In this document: piece after piece, positions 6,085-12,287 of the stretch
How positions within the stretch are numbered: the first letter of the stretch is position 1
Layout of the letters: the number at the start of each line of letters is the position of its first letter
Assembly (NCBI GenBank): GCA_964431545.1
Contig: CAYSLC010000170.1
Coordinates: 1-12,287, forward strand
Direction of reading: 5' to 3'
Length of the DNA: 12,287 nt
DNA from: CAYSLC01 sp964431545
GTDB lineage: Bacteria > Desulfobacterota > Desulfobacteria > Desulfobacterales > JAABSP01
Made by a program: the position numbers and the translations under genes
The notes under the pieces: generated by a model
What the model was told of the DNA's origin: nothing
The model's database searches: none
Seen by the model: the letters and a program-made list of their open reading frames with translations, nothing else

Positions 6085-6580
6085 GATGGATTCATTTCCT
6101 TTCCTTGCGTGATTGAGATTCGACGGGCGGGGCTTTCCGGGGGGCTTCCGGTTTCGCCCCATCGCCTCGTCCCGGATTCCGGTCCATCGGCGGTCAACTG
6201 CAATTGGGGGGAAAAACACCGGCCCTTTTATGGAGATTCGGCGGCGCCGCCACGGTGGGAGCGTTGCCGGTCCGACCCGTCAGGGCCCGTATCAATGGTA
6301 GATCGGCCCGCTTGGAATGTCAAAACCTATCTATACCGCTGTTGTTCCCTCCTACGGGGACGGATTCCCCCGGATTCCCGTTTCCGACCGCCTTGCAATG
6401 GTCCGGTTTTTCGTGAATAATGAATGATGGAAGGAAAAAGGGGCGCGGTCCTGTCGGGCGGATCCGCCGGGTCGTATCATCATGTCGGTTGCGACCGAAA
6501 AACAAGCCCGAACGGAAGGCGACAGCGAAAATGGAACCATATCGATCCAAATCTTAACCGACCGAACCACAGGAGATCCC
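6085..6580. other. Divergent intergenic region, no gene seen
   Basis: This roughly 500-base spacer lies between the divergent QueG-like and aminotransferase genes. Several short frames are open on the plus strand, but their composition is that of GC-rich noise and none has a ribosome site with a recognisable product. A 12-bp palindrome GGCGGCGCCGCC lies at 6240-6251 and a GGATTCCC direct repeat near 6362-6378. No convincing -35/-10 pair is seen on either strand. Confidence 0.4.
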
Positions 6581-7717
6581 ATGCTTCCCCCCCAGGACCA
6601 CTTGTTCCGTATCCCAAGGGACGTCACCTATCTCAACTGCGCCTACACGGCCCCCCTCATGCTCGCCGCGGCCTCGGCCGGCGAAGGGGCGATCCAGCAA
6701 AAATCGACCCCGTGGGAGATCCGGCCGGAGCACTTCATCAGCGCCATGGCGGAGAATCGGGCCCTCTTCGGCAGCCTGATCGGCACCGACCATGACAACA
6801 TCGCCATCATCCCGGCCGTCTCCTACGGCATCGCCCTGGCGGCCCGGAACCTGCCCGTGTCCCAGGGCCGGAAGATCGTTCTTCTGCGGGACCAGTTCCC
6901 CTCCAACGTCTACGCGTGGCGCCGGGTCGCGGCGGAGCGGGGGGCCCGGATCATCACCGTGGATCGGGGGGAGGACGGCGGATGGACGCCGGCCGTTCTG
7001 GAAGCCATCGACAGCGACACGGCGGTGGCGGCCCTGCCCCCGTGCCACTGGACCGACGGCTCTGTGATCGACCTTGCCGCCGTGGGCCGCAGATGCCGGG
7101 AGAAGGGCGCGGCCCTGGTGGTGGACGGCACCCAGTCCCTGGGGGCCGTGCCCTTTTCGGTGGAGGCGGTCCGGCCCGACTTCCTGGTGACCACGGCCCA
7201 CAAATGGCTCCTGGGCCCCTATGGATTCGGCTTCTGCTACGTGGATCCCAAGTGGCAGGAGGGCGTCCCCCTGGAGGAGAACTGGCTCAACCGGGAGGGA
7301 TCGGAGGATTTCGCCCGTCTGGTGGACTACCGGGACACCTACCAGCCGGGGGCCCGGCGGTACGACGTGGGGGAGGGGAGCAACTTCCTCCTGGCACCGG
7401 TGGCGGCCGCGGCCCTGACCCAGATCCTCGACTGGGGGGTTGAAGAGATCTCGGAAACCCTCGACGCCCTCATCTCGGACATCGCCGCCCGGGGACGGGA
7501 CTTGGGGTTCCAGACCCCGCCGGAGGGGATCCGGAGCCCCCACGTGGTCGGGCTCACCCTCCCCGGCGGGCTGCCAGAGGGGCTCGGGGCCCGGCTCGCC
7601 CAGGAGAAGATCTTCGTCAGCATCCGGGGCGACGCCGTCCGGGTCTCGCCCCACCTCTACAACACCCCGGAGGAGATCGACCGGTTCTTCCAGGTCCTCG
7701 GGAAGGAGCTGAGGTAA
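6581..7717 (+). CDS. Class V aminotransferase-fold PLP enzyme
   Basis: A 378-aa, full-length class V (cysteine desulfurase/kynureninase/isopenicillin-epimerase-like) PLP enzyme. Visible motifs are the N-terminal YLNCAYTAPL, PAVSYGIALAARNL around the PLP phosphate cup, VVDGTQSLGAVPF with Asp182 pairing with the pyridine nitrogen and Gln185 stacking, and TTAHKWLLGPYGFGF with Lys208 as the Schiff-base lysine. No active-site Cys loop typical of NifS/IscS is evident near the C-terminus, so a desulfurase role is not supported. The substrate is unknown. The start is ATG 6581, with AGGAGA (6571-6576) immediately upstream and the family's N-terminal motif 17 residues in; an in-frame ATG at 6482 adds a low-complexity extension. 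It converges with queC across 28 nt. Confidence 0.88.
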   Translation: MLPPQDHLFRIPRDVTYLNCAYTAPLMLAAASAGEGAIQQKSTPWEIRPEHFISAMAENRALFGSLIGTDHDNIAIIPAVSYGIALAARNLPVSQGRKIVLLRDQFPSNVYAWRRVAAERGARIITVDRGEDGGWTPAVLEAIDSDTAVAALPPCHWTDGSVIDLAAVGRRCREKGAALVVDGTQSLGAVPFSVEAVRPDFLVTTAHKWLLGPYGFGFCYVDPKWQEGVPLEENWLNREGSEDFARLVDYRDTYQPGARRYDVGEGSNFLLAPVAAAALTQILDWGVEEISETLDALISDIAARGRDLGFQTPPEGIRSPHVVGLTLPGGLPEGLGARLAQEKIFVSIRGDAVRVSPHLYNTPEEIDRFFQVLGKELR

Positions 7718-7745
7718 CGACCCTGGTCGGCCGGGTTCAAAGGGC

Positions 7746-8444
7746 CTACGGTGGGGCCGGCCCGTACCGGGTCGGATCCGCCACCCCGGCCTCGGCAAAC
7801 CCCTTTTTCCGCAGCAGGCAGCTGTCGCACCGACCGCAGGCCAGGCCGTCCGGCGTGGGATCGTAGCAGCTGTGGGTGATGGCATAATCGACCCCCAGGC
7901 CGGTCCCCTCCCGGATGATCCGGGCCTTGGTCATGGCGATGAGCGGGGCCCGGATCCGGACGGCCCGTCCCTCCACGCCGGCCTTGGTGGCCAGGTTGGC
8001 CATCCTCTCGTAGGCCTCGATGTACTCGGGCCGGCAGTCCGGATATCCGCTGTAATCGACGGCGTTGACGCCGATGAAGATGTCCCGGGCCGCCACCACC
8101 TCGGCCCAAGCGAGCGCGTATGACAGGAAGATGGTGTTCCGCGCCGGGACATAGGTGACGGGGATCCCCGATCCCATCTCCCCTTCGGCGCGGTCCTTGG
8201 GGACGTCGGCGCCGCCGGTCAGGGCCGAGCCGCCGATGACCCCGAGATCGATGTCGATCACCCGATGCTCCGCGGCCCCCATGGCCTCGGCGACCCGCCG
8301 GGCCGCCTCCAGCTCCAGGGAGTGGCGCTGGCCATAGCGGAAGCTGAGGCTGTACAGGGCGTACCCTTCCGCCCGGGCCATGGCCATGACAGTGGTGGAA
8401 TCGAGGCCGCCGCTTGTGAGGACGACCGCTTTCGATGGTTCCAT
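7746..8444 (-). CDS. queC: 7-cyano-7-deazaguanine (preQ0) synthase QueC
   Basis: A 232-aa cytoplasmic enzyme that converts 7-carboxy-7-deazaguanine to preQ0 with ATP and ammonia, in the pathway to queuosine and related tRNA or DNA 7-deazaguanines. The PP-loop SGGLDSTT is at 11-18, YVPARNTIF at about 98-106, and the zinc-binding cysteines C193, C203, C206 and C209 lie in SCYDP...CGRCDSC. Length and motif order are those of canonical QueC. The start at 8444 has AAGGGAG three bases upstream. No other preQ0 gene (queD, queE, folE) is adjacent, so here it is a stand-alone gene. I saw no preQ1 riboswitch in its roughly 180-nt leader. It is divergent from the YkgJ-family gene. Confidence 0.96.
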   Translation of the reverse strand: MEPSKAVVLTSGGLDSTTVMAMARAEGYALYSLSFRYGQRHSLELEAARRVAEAMGAAEHRVIDIDLGVIGGSALTGGADVPKDRAEGEMGSGIPVTYVPARNTIFLSYALAWAEVVAARDIFIGVNAVDYSGYPDCRPEYIEAYERMANLATKAGVEGRAVRIRAPLIAMTKARIIREGTGLGVDYAITHSCYDPTPDGLACGRCDSCLLRKKGFAEAGVADPTRYGPAPP

Positions 8445-8624
8445 GGGGCTCCCTTCGTATTGAAAAAAAGTGTCTCCGATGCTCGAGATCTCCCTTCTGC
8501 GGAATCGATTTCCCCTTTCCGATCTGCTCGATCGGCGTTATGGTGGAGCAGGTTCCCGCCCATGACGGGGGGGAAGAGACGGATCACCACCATCGACCGA
8601 AGACAGAGAAGTAAGGAAGAAGCG

Positions 8625-9407
8625 ATGCCTTCACATCGAGCAACCCCCGCCGGCGACCCCGTCCGCTACCTCCTCGGAGACGGCGCGTTCCGGTTCGCCT
8701 GCCACGACGGGGTCCCCTGTTTCACCCGGTGCTGCCACGACGCGGACATGTACCTCTACCCCTGCGACGTCATCCGCCTGAAACGGCGCCTCGGCATCAC
8801 GTCGGAGGAATTCCTGGCCCGGCACACCATCACCGCCTTTCGGGAGAACCCCCATTTCCCCAACGTCATGATGAAGATGAGCGACGGCCCGGAAAAGCCC
8901 TGCCCGTTTCTATCGGAGGCCGGCTGCACCGTCTACGGGGACCGCCCCTACTCCTGCCGGGCCTATCCCCTGGAGCCGGCCCTGTACGGGGACGAAGACG
9001 GCGGCTTCGGGATCCGATGCTCCGTGGTCCGCCACGGCCACTGCCTCGGCCACCGGGAGGGTCGGGAATGGACCGCGGAGGAATGGATCGAAGACCAGGG
9101 CATGGCGGCCTACCACGAGATCAACGCCGAATGGGCCAAGGTCCACGCCGTCTTCGATCGAAACCCGTGGGGGGAGAAGGGCGTGGACAGCCCGGCCATG
9201 AAGATGGCCTACATGGCCGCCTACAACATCGACACCTTCCGCCGGTTCGTGTTCGACAGCACTTTCCTCTCCCGGTTCCACGTCCCTCCGGAGCGACTGG
9301 AGAAGGTCCGCGGCGACGACGCGGCGCTGCTGCTGCTGGGGTTCGACTGGATCCGCCGATTCCTGGCCGGCCAGGGGCCCCTGCGGGAGAAAGGCGCCGG
9401 GGCGTAG
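8625..9407 (+). CDS. YkgJ-family cysteine-cluster protein
   Basis: A 260-aa protein of the YkgJ-type (zinc- or iron-chelating CxxxxCC) family. Metal-ligand candidates are C26, C32, C36, C37 and C47 in FACHDGVPCFTRCCHD...YPCDVIRL, then C93, C101 and C111 in PCPFL...GCTVYGDRPYSCRAYP, the family's hallmark. C132 and C140 are additional. The C-terminal half (about 150-260) is helical and aromatic, with no motif I recognise. Family members are widespread in sulfate reducers and other anaerobes and their reaction is not settled, so no specific function is claimed. The start is ATG 8625 with AAGGAAG (8613-8619) upstream; an open frame back to 8265 is antisense to queC and is rejected. It converges with the next gene across 37 nt. 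Confidence 0.9.
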   Translation: MPSHRATPAGDPVRYLLGDGAFRFACHDGVPCFTRCCHDADMYLYPCDVIRLKRRLGITSEEFLARHTITAFRENPHFPNVMMKMSDGPEKPCPFLSEAGCTVYGDRPYSCRAYPLEPALYGDEDGGFGIRCSVVRHGHCLGHREGREWTAEEWIEDQGMAAYHEINAEWAKVHAVFDRNPWGEKGVDSPAMKMAYMAAYNIDTFRRFVFDSTFLSRFHVPPERLEKVRGDDAALLLLGFDWIRRFLAGQGPLREKGAGA

Positions 9408-9444
9408 GCGCGGAATCCCGACTTCCGGGGAAAACCGGCCGGGG

Positions 9445-9912
9445 CTAGGCCCGATTGGCCATGCACTGCCGGTGGCGGCACCGTTTGCAGTAGTAGAGGG
9501 GAAAGACAAGCAGGAACGCCAGGGCGACGACCCAGAAGGTGATCGCCATCCAGGGGTGCATGAAGAGCCAGTACTGGGGGAAGACCACGATGATCAGGGT
9601 CACCAGGAGGGTCCCCGCCTTGTCGATGGCGTCGCACTCCCCCTCCCGCTTTTTGGCCACGCCCTTGATCGCCTGGTAGGGAATGAAGAGGCAGTCGGAG
9701 AAGTGGTAGGGGTAGGGGCAGTAGACGCAGAGGAACCGGTAGACCACCAGCAGACCGCCGATCATCGCGGCCGCCAGGTAGACGAAGGCGGCGGAGGGCT
9801 CGTGGCGCAGGATGGCCAAAAAGGCGAGCAGAATGATGATCCCGAAACCGCCCCGCATGAGCAGCTTCTCGTGAAGTTCGAAGTGATCCTTGACCGTGCA
9901 TTCGTTCTCCAT
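9445..9912 (-). CDS. Four-helix membrane protein with two Cys clusters
   Basis: A 155-aa integral membrane protein. Hydrophobic helices lie at about 22-37, 41-60, 100-118 and 121-141. Cysteines group after helix 2 (C62, C65 and C74 in LCVYCPYPYHFSDC) and after helix 4 (C142, C145 and C150 in YYCKRCRHRQC), so with N-terminus inside both groups fall on the same, cytoplasmic, side and could form one metal or Fe-S site. C5 and C93 are also on that side. I know no characterised family with this pattern. It has a strong Shine-Dalgarno AAGGAGG five nt before ATG 9912. It is divergent from the YbaK-family gene across a structured 242-nt region. Confidence 0.75.
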   Translation of the reverse strand: MENECTVKDHFELHEKLLMRGGFGIIILLAFLAILRHEPSAAFVYLAAAMIGGLLVVYRFLCVYCPYPYHFSDCLFIPYQAIKGVAKKREGECDAIDKAGTLLVTLIIVVFPQYWLFMHPWMAITFWVVALAFLLVFPLYYCKRCRHRQCMANRA

Positions 9913-10016
9913 GACGACCTCCTTGCCCGATGGTGGTGTTGCGTGGATGAAAATCTCCCGCCGGATCGCCGGGAACCGCCGGTGGCGACACGCGGACCGG
10001 CACCCGACGGGAAGCG

Positions 10017-10047
10017 ATTATACTTCGCTTTCGGCCGAAAATATAGT
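10017..10047. promoter_or_regulatory. Overlapping divergent promoter elements with a palindromic operator-like site
   Basis: A perfect minus-strand -10 box (ATTATA at 10017-10022, read as TATAAT) and a plus-strand -10-like TATAGT (10042-10047) flank a perfect 12-bp palindrome TTTCGGCCGAAA (10029-10040). It is a short AT-rich island in otherwise GC-rich DNA between two divergent genes. Neither -35 box is convincing. The palindrome position would let one dimeric regulator block both directions. Confidence 0.35.
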
Positions 10048-10055
10048 ATTTAATT

Positions 10056-10081
10056 CGGCCGCCGGGTCCCCCCGGCGGCCG
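10056..10081. repeat. Perfect GC-rich hairpin upstream of the YbaK-family gene
   Basis: CGGCCGCCGGG (10056-10066) and CCCGGCGGCCG (10071-10081) are exact reverse complements with a 4-nt loop. In the YbaK-family leader it lies 73 nt before the start codon. No T run follows on either strand, so it looks more like an mRNA leader structure or protein site than an intrinsic terminator. Confidence 0.6.
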
Positions 10082-10154
10082 GGGTGCCGCCGAGTCGACG
10101 GGTCTCGGGCCTGTACAGGACAAAACCGTTTTCATTGAACGGGGGGGAGAACCG

Positions 10155-10634
10155 ATGACGGAGAAGATGAGCGCCGCCGCCCGCAGGGTGCGGGCGGCCC
10201 TGGAGGAGAAAGGGTACGGTTTTCGGATCATGGAGCTGACCGAATCGACCCGCACCGCGGAGGAAGCGGCCCGGGCCGTGGGGTGCGCGGTGGGGCAGAT
10301 CGCCAAATCTCTGGTCTTCAAGGGGAAACGGACCAAGGAGCCGCTTCTGGTGATCACCAGCGGGGCCAACCGGGTCTCCGAGGTCCGGCTGGCGGAACTG
10401 GCCGGGGAGAAGGTGGGGATGGCCAAGCCCGACCTGGTGCGAAAGGTGACGGGGTTCGCCATCGGCGGGGTCCCGCCCGTGGGCCATGTGGTGGCCATGC
10501 GGACCTGGATCGACGCGCACCTCCTCGACTTCGACGTGATCTGGGCCGCCGCCGGCACACCCAACGCCATGTTCGAACTGCCGTCGGCGGACCTGCCCAG
10601 GATCACCGGCGGGACGGTGGCGGCGGTCTCCTAA
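10155..10634 (+). CDS. YbaK/EbsC-type aminoacyl-tRNA deacylase
   Basis: A 159-aa cytoplasmic protein of the ProRS INS/YbaK family, free-standing editing domains that hydrolyse mischarged aminoacyl-tRNAs (for example Cys-tRNAPro in Haemophilus YbaK). Supporting features are TRTAEEAARAVGC (about 32-44), the conserved IAKSLVFKG with Lys51, VTGFAIGGVPPVGH (about 98-111) and AGTPNAMFEL near the end. The order and length are those of the family. The exact tRNA specificity cannot be read from the sequence. The start is ATG 10155 with GGGGAGA four nt upstream. It is divergent from the Cys-cluster membrane gene, and downstream is a tandem-repeat spacer. Confidence 0.92.
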   Translation: MTEKMSAAARRVRAALEEKGYGFRIMELTESTRTAEEAARAVGCAVGQIAKSLVFKGKRTKEPLLVITSGANRVSEVRLAELAGEKVGMAKPDLVRKVTGFAIGGVPPVGHVVAMRTWIDAHLLDFDVIWAAAGTPNAMFELPSADLPRITGGTVAAVS

Positions 10635-10730
10635 AGACCGACCCGCCGTGATTCCATCCGCCCACCGGCCGGCGTTTCAGCCCCCCTTCAACCGGCTCAC
10701 ATGATGCGCCGGAACCCTACGGCCGTCCCC

Positions 10731-10896
10731 CGCAAAGAGGCGCGCGGGGGCCGGCCCGAAGGGGCTGGGCGTAGGGTGGGCATCATGCCCACCAACCGCA
10801 AAGACGCGCCCGGGGGCCGGTCCGAAGGGGCTGGGCGTAGGGTGGGCGTCATGCCCACCAACCGCAAAGACGCGCACCGGGGCCGGTCCGAAGGGG
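10731..10896. repeat. Tandem 66-bp repeat, about 2.5 copies
   Basis: Copy 1 is 10731-10796, copy 2 is 10797-10862, and a partial copy 3 (34 bases) is 10863-10896, ending one base before the stop codon of the next gene. Full copies differ at only a few positions. Each full copy carries GTAGGGTGGGC...GCCCACC, the same palindromic core as the elements at 2167 and 4642; in copy 1 it is a perfect 9-bp-arm palindrome (GGTGGGCAT c ATGCCCACC). It separates the convergent YbaK-family and 111-aa genes and may serve as a bidirectional terminator-like spacer. Confidence 0.85.
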
Positions 10897-11232
10897 TTAC
10901 GCGAAGTTGAGGATCATGCTGTCGTTGGCCACATAGGGCGACAGGGCCTGGGAGGAATCCCGGGCCACGTAGCCGGGCACGGCGATGCCCGACGGGTACT
11001 GGGCGTACCCCACGAAGGTCCTGCCGTCGATGCGGACCTTCATGCCGGAGACAGGGCCCCGCAAGGGGACCACGGCATAGGCATCCCGGTACTTCTCCGC
11101 CAGATCCGGGAAGCCGAGGGAGTCCGCCCGCTTTCCGATGTTCACCTCCATGTAATGCCGGGCGCCGGGAAGCACCATGTCGCCGTACTCCGCCCCCATG
11201 CCCTCCAGGACTCGATCGAGATTTTCGTCCAT
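10897..11232 (-). CDS. Conserved-looking 111-aa hypothetical protein
   Basis: A 111-aa soluble protein with no signal peptide or membrane segment. It begins with an acidic helix (MDENLDRVLEGM), then mixed strand/loop content: ARHYMEVNIGKRA, DAYAVVPLRGPVSGMKVRIDGRTFVGYAQYP and SGIAVPGYVARDS. Codon use is normal for the GC-rich half of the window, which supports it being real. I do not recognise the family, and no catalytic motif stands out. The start is ATG 11232, with AAGGAG 8 nt upstream; a 32-residue upstream extension in the same frame has a less protein-like composition. Its stop codon directly abuts the tandem 66-bp repeat. Confidence 0.7.
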   Translation of the reverse strand: MDENLDRVLEGMGAEYGDMVLPGARHYMEVNIGKRADSLGFPDLAEKYRDAYAVVPLRGPVSGMKVRIDGRTFVGYAQYPSGIAVPGYVARDSSQALSPYVANDSMILNFA

Positions 11233-11462
11233 ATCCCTTGCTCCTTTCTTTCGTGTTGTTTCATCCATCCACGGAGCCGTCGATCGGGACCATCCCGCTT
11301 CCGCTCCGGACCCATCCTGAAAGAACAATAATGGCGAAGCGGCACCTCACAAGGGTAGTATATTATGGTTTTAATGATAGTATAATTCACCCATTCAAAT
11401 CGGAATTGGCCGCCGGACGTGCCGAAATCCCTCGGCCATCGCCTCTCAAAGGCCGAATTAGC
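11233..11462. other. AT-rich divergent spacer
   Basis: No gene is seen between the 111-aa gene and the inverted repeat before the ATPase. Around 11358-11390 the sequence is markedly AT-rich, with TATTAT, TATAAT (11381-11386, plus) and TATACT-like boxes on the other strand, but no matching -35 sequences. This abrupt drop in GC marks the border of the ATPase module. Confidence 0.4.
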
Positions 11463-11494
11463 GCAAATCTGTTGACTATGATCAACAGATTTGC
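11463..11494. promoter_or_regulatory. Perfect 13-bp inverted repeat, operator candidate for the ATPase gene
   Basis: GCAAATCTGTTGA (11463-11475) and TCAACAGATTTGC (11482-11494) are exact reverse complements with a 6-nt centre. The left arm contains a -35-like TTGACT (11472-11477). Seventeen nt downstream lies TATTTG (11495-11500), preceded by TGC as in an extended -10. The arms thus overlap a plausible promoter 55 nt upstream of the ATPase start, suggesting an operator. No T run follows, which argues against a terminator. Confidence 0.5.
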
Positions 11495-11548
11495 TATTTG
11501 ATCGATGTTTGTTGTTTATAACGACCGTTTTTAGGCATCCATCGAACC

Positions 11549-12287
11549 ATGGCGCCGTTTATGCAATTCCCCGACTTTGTCGAACGAAAAACCTATCTGG
11601 ACCGGATCGAGCCCTTTGTTCAAAAGGGGATCATGAAGATTCTGGTGGGTCAGCGGCGGGTGGGGAAGAGCTACCTGCTGTATCAGATCATGCATCGCCT
11701 TTCCGGGTCGGACCCCGACGCACAGATCATCTACATCAACAAGGAGCTTCACGAATTTTCGGAGATCCGCACCGGCGACCATCTGCTTGCCCATATCGCC
11801 AAGCATCGTCAAACGGGCACCCGGTGTTCCCTGTTTATCGATGAATTGCAGGAGATCGATGGGTTTGAAACGGCTTTGCGGAGTCTCCAGGCCGGGGGCG
11901 GCATCGATATTTTCTGCACCGGCAGCAACGCCAAACTCCTTTCCGGTGAACTGGCGACCTATCTTTCCGGCCGATATATCGAAATCAAAGTGTACGGGTT
12001 GAGCTATTCGGAATTCCTGGAATTCCACGACCGACGCCCGGGCCGCGACAGTTTCAACGCCTACCTCAAATTCGGCGGCCTCCCGTATCTGAGACATCTG
12101 CCGCTGGAAGAGAACGTGGTCTTTGACTATTTGAGAAATATTGTCGACGCCATACTCCTCAAAGACGTCGTGGCCCGGTACGACGTGCGGAATGTCAATT
12201 TTCTGAAACGATTGGCCCGATTTTTGGCCGATAACGTGGGCAATCTGGTTACGGCGAGAAAGATCAGCGAATATCTCAAATCCCAAA
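11549..12287 (+). CDS. AAA_14/DUF4143-type ATPase (partial, right edge)
   Basis: A plus-strand frame open to the window edge, giving the first 246 residues of an ATP-binding protein. The Walker A motif is VGQRRVGKSYLL (G34 to S41, Lys40), and Walker B is SLFIDELQEI (D98-E99). TGSNAKLL (sensor-1-like) is followed by LSGRYIEIKVYGLSYSEFL and YLKFGGLP, the classic order of the AAA_14 plus DUF4143 family. These are about 380-400 aa, so the C-terminal DUF4143 domain is mostly beyond the edge. Their cellular role is generally unknown; some are linked to mobile or defence regions. Start choice: ATG 11549 or ATG 11561, neither with a clear Shine-Dalgarno. The gene follows a 13-bp inverted repeat that overlaps a promoter-like sequence. 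Confidence 0.9.
   Translation, partial: MAPFMQFPDFVERKTYLDRIEPFVQKGIMKILVGQRRVGKSYLLYQIMHRLSGSDPDAQIIYINKELHEFSEIRTGDHLLAHIAKHRQTGTRCSLFIDELQEIDGFETALRSLQAGGGIDIFCTGSNAKLLSGELATYLSGRYIEIKVYGLSYSEFLEFHDRRPGRDSFNAYLKFGGLPYLRHLPLEENVVFDYLRNIVDAILLKDVVARYDVRNVNFLKRLARFLADNVGNLVTARKISEYLKSQ

Noticed and set aside
6085..6580. Short plus-strand ORFs (for example from 6109 and 6424) as genes
   Set aside because: No ribosome site, no recognised motif and Arg/Pro/Gly-rich composition typical of GC-rich off-frame reading.
7718..7745. Intrinsic terminator between the aminotransferase and queC
   Set aside because: A CGACC/GGTCG pair would need a loop of only two bases and there is no T run.
6554..7885. 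443-aa open frame on the minus strand
   Set aside because: It is antisense to the aminotransferase gene, has GC-rich low-complexity Pro/Arg/Gly composition and no recognisable domain.
8445..8624. preQ1 riboswitch before queC
   Set aside because: No preQ1-I type pseudoknot core or A-rich tail could be recognised in the minus-strand leader.
9221..10606. 461-aa open frame on the minus strand
   Set aside because: It crosses the YkgJ-family, membrane and YbaK-family genes and their promoter region, and contains no domain. It is a GC-driven shadow.
10731..10896. CRISPR array
   Set aside because: The copies are head-to-tail with no variable spacers, and the unit is 66 bp with internal palindromes and no cas genes nearby.
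10677..10910. Repeat-containing 22-aa-unit ORFs on both strands
   Set aside because: They arise because the 66-bp repeat unit is divisible by three; there is no ribosome site and no protein-like composition outside the repeats.
11531..12286. 251-aa open frame on the minus strand
   Set aside because: It is antisense to the ATPase, whose Walker A and B motifs are clear on the plus strand.

Overview
The window looks like chromosomal DNA of an anaerobic, probably deltaproteobacterial (Desulfobacterota-like) bacterium. This is inferred from gene content: a QueG-related double [4Fe-4S] protein, queC, a YkgJ-type cysteine-cluster protein, a YbaK/ProRS-type editing-domain protein, and several Cys-rich or membrane proteins of unknown role, in GC-rich sequence with G/C-ending codons. 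No rRNA or tRNA is visible to fix the taxonomy.

Layout. (1) 1-4700 has lower, uneven GC and an accessory character: a small lipoprotein with a flavodoxin-like pattern (minus strand), a membrane-anchored HEAT-repeat protein, a 67-bp nested palindrome, what looks like a degenerate group II intron 3' end, a kinase-fold protein that lacks catalytic residues and is fused to a DUF4145-like domain, one or two very small ORFs, and a small basic protein resembling DUF3024. (2) 4750-11230 is GC-rich, with mostly single genes on alternating strands: a four-helix membrane protein, a short QueG-like Fe-S protein, a class V aminotransferase-fold enzyme, QueC, a YkgJ-family protein, a four-helix membrane protein with two Cys clusters, a YbaK-family deacylase and a 111-aa unknown. 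(3) After an AT-rich spacer with a perfect 13-bp inverted repeat, an AAA_14/DUF4143-type ATPase starts and runs off the right edge.

A palindromic motif (GGTGGGCA...TGCCCACC) recurs in three separate intergenic places (2167-2233, 4642-4686, and twice in a tandem 66-bp repeat at 10731-10896). It ties the two compositional halves to one genome and looks like a dispersed REP/MITE-like element.

Functional links are limited. QueC (preQ0 synthesis) and the QueG-like protein belong to, or resemble, the queuosine pathway, but they are not in an operon: a plus-strand aminotransferase lies between them, and the QueG-like protein is too short to be called QueG with confidence. No complete defence system, prophage or CRISPR array is visible. 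The best candidate for something not well described is the pseudokinase-DUF4145 fusion at 2445-3728, which sits beside intron and repeat debris.
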